Below, one piece after another: positions 1 through 4,829 of a stretch of 8,755 nt of DNA. Source of the DNA: UMGS1251 sp036666555 (GTDB taxonomy: Bacteria > Bacillota > Clostridia > Lachnospirales > Lachnospiraceae); NCBI GenBank assembly GCA_036666555.1, contig JAVWVS010000047.1, positions 1-8,755 of the forward strand, given 5' to 3'. Made by a program: the position numbers and the translations under genes. A model generated the notes under the pieces. It was not told the DNA's origin. It saw only the letters and a list, made by a program, of their open reading frames with translations, and did not search any database. Within the stretch, counting starts at the first letter, position 1; every line of letters begins with the position of its first letter.

Positions 1-320
1 TCATCATTCCGTGGATGATGGAAAAAATGGATGACGAAGACTTCATGCTCTACGCTCTGCTCAACGGTGGCGCACCGTATTTCATTCGAGATGGCGCATA
101 CCAAAATATCGATGGCTCCTTTGGCGGACACACTCCCCTAAGCGAAAAAGAAATGGCCGACCGATGCAATGTCGTTACCCAGCTTCACAAAAAAATTGCA
201 ACATGCGAAATGGTATCTCACGAAATTCTTCATAACGATGCCAAGCTCCAACGTGCCACATATAGTGATGGCACCATAGTAGAAATCAACTTACACGAAC
301 AAACCTATATTGTTAAATAA
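1..320 (+). CDS. C-terminal fragment of a glycoside-hydrolase-like protein (5' end outside window)
   Basis: The reading frame is open from the left edge (codons IIPWMMEKM...) to TAA at 318-320, so the internal ATGs near 15 are probably not the start and only about 105 C-terminal residues are visible. The tail has an aromatic/Gly stretch (LLNGGAPYF), then a helix-like segment ending in THKK-type basic residues (VTQLHKKIA), then beta-strands finishing in YSDGTIVEINLHEQTYIV. A closing 'x-x-x-SDGT-V-x-x-N' strand pair is typical of the C-terminal beta domain of large GH101/GH129-like and DUF5696 hydrolases of gut Clostridia. That family call is from memory of the pattern, and no catalytic residues lie in the visible part. 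It converges on the RAYT gene, and the perfect 47-bp palindrome begins at the base after its stop codon. Confidence 0.5.
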   Translation, partial: IIPWMMEKMDDEDFMLYALLNGGAPYFIRDGAYQNIDGSFGGHTPLSEKEMADRCNVVTQLHKKIATCEMVSHEILHNDAKLQRATYSDGTIVEINLHEQTYIVK

Positions 321-367
321 CTAACTGGGGACGTAGTCAACTTGAAGTTGACTACGTCCCCAGTTAG
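321..367. repeat. Perfect 47-bp palindrome, outer REP-like module at left end
   Basis: Two 23-nt arms (321-343 and 345-367) are exact reverse complements around a single central G at 344. The core is GGGGACGTAGTCAACTT and its complement. The other two copies in the window keep GGGGACGTA/TACGTCCC but have non-pairing loops, so this copy is unusual in being fully self-complementary. It sits between the stop of the left-hand gene and the end of the RAYT gene, where it could form a strong hairpin in transcripts from either strand. No T-tract follows it directly, so it is not a canonical intrinsic terminator. Confidence 0.9.
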
Positions 368-373
368 ACTTTA

Positions 374-404
374 TGGTGTCCCTAATTGTAAATAGACCTG
401 TCCC
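374..404 (-). repeat. Inner repeat module, left end of RAYT element
   Basis: TGGTGTCCCTAATTG followed by TAAATAGACCTGTCCC. It is the reverse complement of 1218-1248 apart from two substitutions in 31 bp. It lies 3 bp from the transposase stop codon. A related copy occurs at 4744-4774 within the solo repeat. Confidence 0.85.
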
Positions 405-407
405 TTT

Positions 408-1184
408 TTACATAACCTGCTTTTCTTGTATTATTTTCTTTATTTCTAAGCATAGCATTTCTGCTTTATTTTTTGACAAGCTCAAAACTGATTGTAATTC
501 ATTTTTGTATGCTTGTCTAAGTTCTTTACTTTCTAGTATTTCTATGGGGTTTTTTAATTGATATTGCATTTGCAACTGGTTTAGAACGATCATTGAGATT
601 TCTTTGAATTGACAAAATATTTCTACCGGAATATCCAAAAACACTCTACAGCACGCTCCTCTATGATAATCTACAAAAGCAACTGTATTTTCATATTTAC
701 TATCACACATTTTCCATGCATTTTCATGAAGAATTCGACTTTTTCTATTAATATATTCTCCCATGCTGCTGTGCTCATAATCCAATGGATTTTTAACCAT
801 GTGCGCTTTGATAGGATTTAAATGAATATAACGTAAACAAGTCCAAAAATATATTTCGTTTTCGATGCATTCGCTCTTAAATCGGTTCTGAAATACATGA
901 CCATTGCGATTATGCTTATAATTATAATATTCTGCATATTCCGCTAAAATTCTAGACATAAACATGGATAATTCTTCGATATCCGCTTTGATAATTAGAT
1001 GTACATGATTTGACATAATACAATATGCATAAATTTCCACCTTGTATTTAGGAAGATGTTTCATTAGAATTTTTTTCAAATAATTTTTTTCACGCATTTG
1101 ATTAAATGTATTTTCTCTGTTAATACCTCTGGCTATCACATGATAATAGCCAGATTGACTTACTTTTCTTGCTTCATGTGGCAT
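408..1184 (-). CDS. REP-associated tyrosine transposase-like protein (Y1/HUH superfamily)
   Basis: This 258-residue protein belongs to the IS200/RAYT (Y1_Tnp) superfamily of single-strand DNA endonucleases, which nick DNA through a tyrosine with a metal held by two histidines. Visible signatures are an N-terminal YYHVIARGINR strand (13-23), the HUH motif H60-V61-H62 in MSNHVHLI, the family block GHVFQNRFKSE (95-105), and LRYIHLNPIKA (117-127). Y119 is the likely catalytic tyrosine. Residues ~140-258 are Lys/Glu-rich and poorly recognisable; I do not see the clear helix-turn-helix often found at the C-terminus of Firmicutes homologues, so the tail may be divergent. The ATG start is preceded by GGAAGGGGAA. 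Both catalytic motifs are present and the frame is intact, so it may be active. In RAYTs the enzyme is linked to dispersal of nearby REP palindromes, and matching repeats flank this gene and recur at 4744. Confidence 0.85.
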   Translation of the reverse strand: MPHEARKVSQSGYYHVIARGINRENTFNQMREKNYLKKILMKHLPKYKVEIYAYCIMSNHVHLIIKADIEELSMFMSRILAEYAEYYNYKHNRNGHVFQNRFKSECIENEIYFWTCLRYIHLNPIKAHMVKNPLDYEHSSMGEYINRKSRILHENAWKMCDSKYENTVAFVDYHRGACCRVFLDIPVEIFCQFKEISMIVLNQLQMQYQLKNPIEILESKELRQAYKNELQSVLSLSKNKAEMLCLEIKKIIQEKQVM

Positions 1185-1217
1185 ATTGCATTCCCCTTCC
1201 TTTTGAATGATAGAACT

Positions 1218-1301
1218 GGGACAGGTCTACTTGCAATTAGGGACACCACTAAATGAAGTTGGGGACGTAGCCAACCTTAAAAGCATTACGTCCCCAATTG
1301 G
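1218..1301 (+). repeat. Compound REP-like repeat, right end of RAYT element
   Basis: The inner module GGGACAGGTCTACTTGCAAT...ACACCA (1218-1248) is followed by a linker and the hairpin module. In that module GGGGACGTA (1261-1269) pairs with TACGTCCCC (1287-1295), and T1259-T1260 pair with A1296-A1297. The hairpin lies just 3' of glyS in that gene's transcription direction, so it could act as an mRNA 3'-end structure for glyS. It has the same sense as the solo copy at 4744-4823 and is inverted relative to 321-404. Confidence 0.85.
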
Positions 1302-1302
1302 T

Positions 1303-2691
1303 TTAAAATTTAAATTTTTCTTCGAAATATGTTTTTAAATCCGAAATCTTGATTCGCTCTTGCTCCATTGTATCTCGATCTCTTACCGTTACTGCATGGT
1401 CTTCTTCAGAATCGAAATCGTAGGTCACACAGAATGGTGTTCCTATTTCGTCTTGTCGACGATATCTTTTTCCAATATTACCACGGTCATCAAATTCACA
1501 ATTATAGCTTTTTGACAACTCCGTATATACTTTTTCCGCACCTTCATTCAATTTTTTAGAAAGAGATAATACACCTATTTTTACTGGTGCCAGTGCTGGA
1601 TGAAAGCGCAATACCGTTCTCATATCTCCACCTTCTAGTTCTTCTTCATCGTATGCACTACATAAGAATGCGAGCACCATACGATCCGCACCCAAAGAGG
1701 GTTCTATAACATATGGAATGTATCTTTCTTTGTTTTCATCATCAAAATAGGACATATCTGTTTTAGATTCATTTTGATGTTGTGTTAAATCGTAATCTGT
1801 TCTATCGGCAATCCCCCAGAGTTCACCCCATCCAAATGGGAATAAATATTCTACATCCGTGGTCGCGCGACTATAAAAGCAGAGCTCTTCCGGTGAATGA
1901 TCCCTTGATCTAATTTCTTCTTCTTTCAATCCCAAAGAATATAACCAATCCAAACAGAATTTTTTCCAGTATGCATGCCATTCTAAATCAGTATCTGGTT
2001 CGCAGAAGAATTCCAATTCCATTTGCTCAAATTCTCTTGTTCGGAATGTGAAGTTTCCCGGTGTGATTTCATTTCGAAATGATTTTCCGATTTGACCAAT
2101 TCCAAATGGGATTTTCTTTCTGGAAGTACGTTGTACATTTTTAAAATTAACAAAAATTCCTTGTGCTGTTTCCGGTCTTAAATACACCGCATTTCTCGCT
2201 TCTTCTGTTACCCCTTGAAATGTTTTAAACATCAGATTGAACTGTCTGATATCTGTGAAATTGTGTTTTCCGCAAGAGGGGCAAACGATATTGTTTTCTT
2301 CAATAAAGGCTTTCATCTGTTCCTGTGACCATGCATCCACACTTTCGCCTAAGTCGGTTTTATTTGCAAATGCATACTCTTCAATCAATTTATCTGCGCG
2401 AAAACGTTCCTTACATTCTTTACAATCCATTAATGGATCACTAAATCCACCTAAATGACCTGACGCCACCCAAGTTTGTGGGTTCATTAAAATTGCACAG
2501 TCCACACCTACATTATAAGGATTTTCAGTAATAAATTTTTTCCACCATGCCTGTTTTACATTGTTTTTCAGTTCCACTCCCAAGTTTCCATAGTCCCATG
2601 TATTTGCCAGACCACCATAAATCTCCGAACCCGGAAATACAAATCCTCTTGATTTTGCCAGTGCCACAATTTTGTCCATTGTCTTTTCCAT
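1303..2691 (-). CDS. glyS: Glycine--tRNA ligase, single-chain dimeric type
   Basis: Cytoplasmic class II aminoacyl-tRNA synthetase that charges tRNA-Gly with glycine using ATP. It is 462 residues, normal for the alpha2 (GlyQS) form, not the alpha2beta2 form. Visible features are an N-terminal SRGFVFPGSEIYGGLANTWDYG block (14-35), a zinc-ribbon-like insertion with C90/C93 and C137/C140, the RPETAQG substrate loop (172-178), motif 2 FRNE (205-208) with the following EITPGNFTFRTREF, motif 3 EPSLGADR (330-337), and a C-terminal anticodon-binding domain with GNIGKRYRRQDEIGTP (404-419). The ATG start has AGGAA six bases upstream. A strong promoter lies at 2755-2783, giving a leader of about 57 nt; no T-box is present, although T-boxes are common for this gene in Firmicutes. 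Its stop abuts the right repeat of the RAYT element. Confidence 0.97.
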   Translation of the reverse strand: MEKTMDKIVALAKSRGFVFPGSEIYGGLANTWDYGNLGVELKNNVKQAWWKKFITENPYNVGVDCAILMNPQTWVASGHLGGFSDPLMDCKECKERFRADKLIEEYAFANKTDLGESVDAWSQEQMKAFIEENNIVCPSCGKHNFTDIRQFNLMFKTFQGVTEEARNAVYLRPETAQGIFVNFKNVQRTSRKKIPFGIGQIGKSFRNEITPGNFTFRTREFEQMELEFFCEPDTDLEWHAYWKKFCLDWLYSLGLKEEEIRSRDHSPEELCFYSRATTDVEYLFPFGWGELWGIADRTDYDLTQHQNESKTDMSYFDDENKERYIPYVIEPSLGADRMVLAFLCSAYDEEELEGGDMRTVLRFHPALAPVKIGVLSLSKKLNEGAEKVYTELSKSYNCEFDDRGNIGKRYRRQDEIGTPFCVTYDFDSEEDHAVTVRDRDTMEQERIKISDLKTYFEEKFKF

Positions 2692-2754
2692 ATTGATTCC
2701 TACCTCACATTCTTAGATTTTCAAAACAAACGATTTTTCCGTTGATTGTGTTTC

Positions 2755-2783
2755 ATTATACCGTCATCTTGCTCATTTTTCAA
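2755..2783 (-). promoter_or_regulatory. Sigma-A-type promoter of glyS
   Basis: On the minus strand, TTGAAA (2778-2783, five of six to the -35 consensus) is followed by exactly 17 bases and a perfect TATAAT (2755-2760). Transcription should begin near 2748, in the recO-glyS gap. This gives glyS independent expression from the upstream era-yqzL-recO cluster. No clear intrinsic terminator separates recO from this promoter, so read-through is also possible. Confidence 0.8.
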
Positions 2784-2828
2784 GTAATATCCGTAAAGAT
2801 ACTCTTTCATGCAACAGTTATATATTTC

Positions 2829-3590
2829 TTACACTTTCAAAATTGTTTCTAATATTTCAAGTGACCGGAAATTTTTATCAATATACACTTTCAGATACCG
2901 TTTCATTAAATTTCCAAATTCTTCCAATACTTCTTCAGATACTGTAAAGTTGTATAATTTTTCAATAGGTGCACTTATAATATATTGCAACGTATATAAC
3001 GTTGATGTATGAAGCTTTACACCATCTGTTACATCTTGTTGACATTCACTGCACACCAATCCACCTTTATTAACGCTAAATGTCATGGGGCGTTGGTTAT
3101 TTCCACACCGCACGCACTGAAACACTTGTGGTCCCTCTCCATTGATCGACACCGCTTTCAATTCAAATATGTAACGAATGAGAGAATAGGGAATCTTTCC
3201 TCTGGTAAGAATTCGCATAGTCTGATAAATAAGTTTTAACATTTTCCGTTCATCATTGCCTTCTCTTGTGTAATAGTTGGCAAATTCCATAAAATAAAAA
3301 CCATAGTAGGCCGCTTCTATATTTGCCCGCAACTCCATAAAATAATCCGATATGACTGCCTGTTGGATGGTGTACGACGACCTGCCTTCATACAATGTAA
3401 ATTCTCCGAATGAAAATGGATTAACTGCGCCTATTAGGGGGTTATTTGGTTTCCTTACCCCTTTGGCAAACGCAGATATTTTTCCTCTTTCCTTGGTCAA
3501 TATTACAATTCGCTTGTCAAATTCTCCCATTGGTGTTGCGGACATAATCATACCGTTCACCGTTATTGTCTGGCTCAATGCTACTTTCAC
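2829..3590 (-). CDS. recO: DNA repair protein RecO
   Basis: RecO works with RecR to load RecA onto SSB-coated single-stranded DNA in RecF-pathway recombination and gap repair, and can anneal complementary strands. The 253-residue protein has the N-terminal OB-fold signature (GEFDKRIVILTKERGKISAFAKGVRKPNN, 22-50, followed by the NPFSFGEF strand) and a four-cysteine zinc site (C159/C162 and C180/C183) in the helical C-terminal domain. Length is usual for the family. The longest frame begins at GTG 3588-3590, directly after an in-frame TAG. A better-supported start is TTG at 3576-3578 (249 residues), because AGGTGA lies eight bases upstream of it while the GTG has no site. Either start overlaps the end of yqzL (74 or 62 bp), implying translational coupling. 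Confidence 0.95.
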   Translation of the reverse strand: MKVALSQTITVNGMIMSATPMGEFDKRIVILTKERGKISAFAKGVRKPNNPLIGAVNPFSFGEFTLYEGRSSYTIQQAVISDYFMELRANIEAAYYGFYFMEFANYYTREGNDERKMLKLIYQTMRILTRGKIPYSLIRYIFELKAVSINGEGPQVFQCVRCGNNQRPMTFSVNKGGLVCSECQQDVTDGVKLHTSTLYTLQYIISAPIEKLYNFTVSEEVLEEFGNLMKRYLKVYIDKNFRSLEILETILKV

Positions 3591-3717
3591 CTACTCGTTT
3601 CATATTTTTTCCATCGCATTTTTGCATGACTTGATTGCAGATATTCATTCCCCTATAATGCAAATAATCTTCCACTTTTCCACTTGTCTCAAACTCTTCC
3701 CAGTATTGCTTTTCCAC
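3517..3717 (-). CDS. yqzL: Small YqzL-family protein
   Basis: A 66-residue protein of unknown function. Its N-terminus, EKQYWEEFETSGKVEDYLHYRG, fits the YqzL pattern W-x-x-F-x-x-[TS]-G-x-[IV]-x-x-Y-L-x-Y. In Bacillus subtilis yqzL also lies between era and recO, so motif and position agree. It starts at GTG (3715-3717) with GAGGGTG five bases upstream, a convincing ribosome site. The family is usually about 45-50 residues; here a polar tail of ~25 residues continues through the start region of recO, overlapping it by 62-74 bp. The tail's sequence may partly reflect the need to encode both frames. The 113-bp gap to era holds only small dyads (for example TAAGT/ACTTA at 3736-3749) and no strong promoter. 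Confidence 0.75.
   Translation of the reverse strand: MEKQYWEEFETSGKVEDYLHYRGMNICNQVMQKCDGKNMKRVGESSIEPDNNGERYDYVRNTNGRI
3587..3592 (-). promoter_or_regulatory. Shine-Dalgarno site favouring a TTG start for recO
   Basis: The minus strand reads AGGTGA, then eight bases, then TTG (3576-3578), followed by the codons for SQTITVNGM. The GTG at 3588-3590 lies inside this site and has no purine-rich site of its own. The choice removes only four residues from the N-terminus. Confidence 0.5.
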
Positions 3718-3830
3718 AAAATCACCCTCTCATCTTAAGTTATTACTTAGAATCTCCGATTCGTGCAAGCCTATACCGCTTAATATCTACCAGTTTTTTT
3801 TCAGTAAAAAGCCTTGACAATGCTTGTCCT

Positions 3831-4727
3831 CTATTCCGACTTTGTATATCCAAAATTCTTTAACAAAAAGTCGCTATCTCGCCAATCTTTTTTTACCTTG
3901 ACCCACAATTGAAGATTTACTTTGCAATCTAATAATCGTTCAATTTCATAGCGAGCCGTACTTCCAATTTTCTTTAACATGCTTCCTTGTTTTCCAATAA
4001 TAATTCCCTTATGGGATTCTCTCTCACAAATAATAGTCGCATCAATATCGATAATTCCCTTTCGCTGCTTCATTTTATCAATAGAAACAGCAATTCCGTG
4101 AGGAATTTCTTCATTGAGAGAATGTAATGCTTTTTCTCTAATCAATTCTGCAACGATCTGACGTTCCGGCTGATCTGTAACTGTATCTTCGTCATAAAAT
4201 TGTGGACCATAGGGGAGAAATTGAAATATCACTTTCAATAATTCATCTGTATTATCTCCTTCTCTTGCAGAAACCGGAACAATTGCAGCAAATTCATATA
4301 TTTTTTGATATGCATCAATAAACGTGAATACCTCTTCCGTCTTCACCATATCTGTTTTATTAATCACCAACACTACCGGAGTTTTTACCTTCTCCAACTG
4401 TTCTACAATATGTTTTTCTCCCGCGCCGATAAAAGTAGATGGCTCCACTAACCAAAGCACTACGTCCACTTCATTAAGCGTACGTTCCGCCACATTTACC
4501 ATATATTCGCCTAATTTGTTCTTGGCCTTATGGATACCTGGCGTATCCACAAACACGATTTGCCCCTCTTCCTTAGTTAAAACCGTTTGAATACGATTCC
4601 TTGTGGTCTGGGGCTTGTTAGATGTAATCGCAATCTTTTGACCAATTAAATAATTCATAAGTGTAGATTTTCCTACGTTAGGTCTTCCAATTAACGTTAC
4701 AAATCCTGATTTAAAATCTGTTTTCAT
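3831..4727 (-). CDS. era: GTPase Era
   Basis: Era is an essential GTPase that binds the 3' end of 16S rRNA and chaperones 30S subunit assembly. The 298-residue protein has all expected elements: G1 GRPNVGKST (14-22), switch I KPQTTRNRI (38-46), G3 DTPG (61-64), G4 NKTD (123-126), G5 VSA (152-154), the linker DQPERQIVAELIREK (186-200), and a C-terminal KH domain with GIIIGKQG (242-249) for RNA binding. Length is normal for the family (E. coli 301). The ATG start has GAGGAG at 4733-4738, with five bases between. The solo repeat ends only four bases upstream of this ribosome site, so its hairpin could affect era translation. It precedes yqzL and recO on the same strand. Confidence 0.97.
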   Translation of the reverse strand: MKTDFKSGFVTLIGRPNVGKSTLMNYLIGQKIAITSNKPQTTRNRIQTVLTKEEGQIVFVDTPGIHKAKNKLGEYMVNVAERTLNEVDVVLWLVEPSTFIGAGEKHIVEQLEKVKTPVVLVINKTDMVKTEEVFTFIDAYQKIYEFAAIVPVSAREGDNTDELLKVIFQFLPYGPQFYDEDTVTDQPERQIVAELIREKALHSLNEEIPHGIAVSIDKMKQRKGIIDIDATIICERESHKGIIIGKQGSMLKKIGSTARYEIERLLDCKVNLQLWVKVKKDWRDSDFLLKNFGYTKSE

Positions 4728-4742
4728 TTTTTCTCCTCATTT

Positions 4743-4823
4743 GGGGACAGGTCTCATTGCAGTTTGGGGCACCACTAACTTCAATTGGGGACGTAGTCAA
4801 CCTTAAAAGTGTTACGTCCCAAA
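4743..4823 (+). repeat. Solo copy of the RAYT-associated compound repeat between M16 gene and era
   Basis: Starting from GGGACAGGTCT at 4744, this copy aligns without gaps to 1218-1297, with about 67 of 80 positions identical by hand. The hairpin GGGACGTA (4788-4795)/TACGTCCC (4813-4820) is kept, while its loop differs from the left-end palindrome. No transposase gene accompanies it. It fills nearly the whole spacer between the M16 stop codon (4830-4832) and the era ribosome site (4733-4738). This is the pattern expected if the element's enzyme can mobilise repeats without its gene. Confidence 0.85.
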
Positions 4824-4829
4824 CTACAA

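Larger units (their letters stand above)
321..1301 (-). mobile_element. RAYT-type HUH transposase element with inverted ~84-bp repeat ends
   Basis: A single HUH/Y1 transposase gene (408-1184) lies between two inverted copies of one compound repeat, 321-404 and 1218-1301. By hand alignment about 65 of 84 positions match without gaps. Each copy has an outer palindromic module (GGGGACGTA...TACGTCCCC) and an inner module (TGGTGTCCC...GACCTGTCCC, 31 bp, 2 mismatches between ends). The transposase stop is 3 bp from the inner left module, and the right copy ends 1 bp before the glyS stop codon, so the element fits exactly between two convergent genes. Classical IS200/IS605 elements lack long inverted repeats, whereas RAYT genes are known to be flanked by inverted REP sequences; this layout fits the latter. 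I see no target-site duplication. Confidence 0.8.

Noticed and set aside
321..1301. CRISPR-like array of repeats
   Set aside because: Only two inverted copies flank a transposase gene and a third lies 3.4 kb away; there are no regularly spaced direct repeats or cas genes.
2692..2828. Possible T-box riboswitch before glyS
   Set aside because: No AGGGTGG-like T-box sequence or antiterminator is present, and the promoter leaves too short a leader.
3352..3738. 128-residue plus-strand open frame
   Set aside because: It lies opposite recO and yqzL, both supported by motifs and ribosome sites; its hydrophobic look comes from the complement of charged codons.
3806..3828. Possible intrinsic terminator after era (GACAA-GCA-TTGTC on the minus strand)
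   Set aside because: The stem has only five pairs, and the T-run is five bases away from it, so termination is unconvincing; era, yqzL and recO could be co-transcribed.
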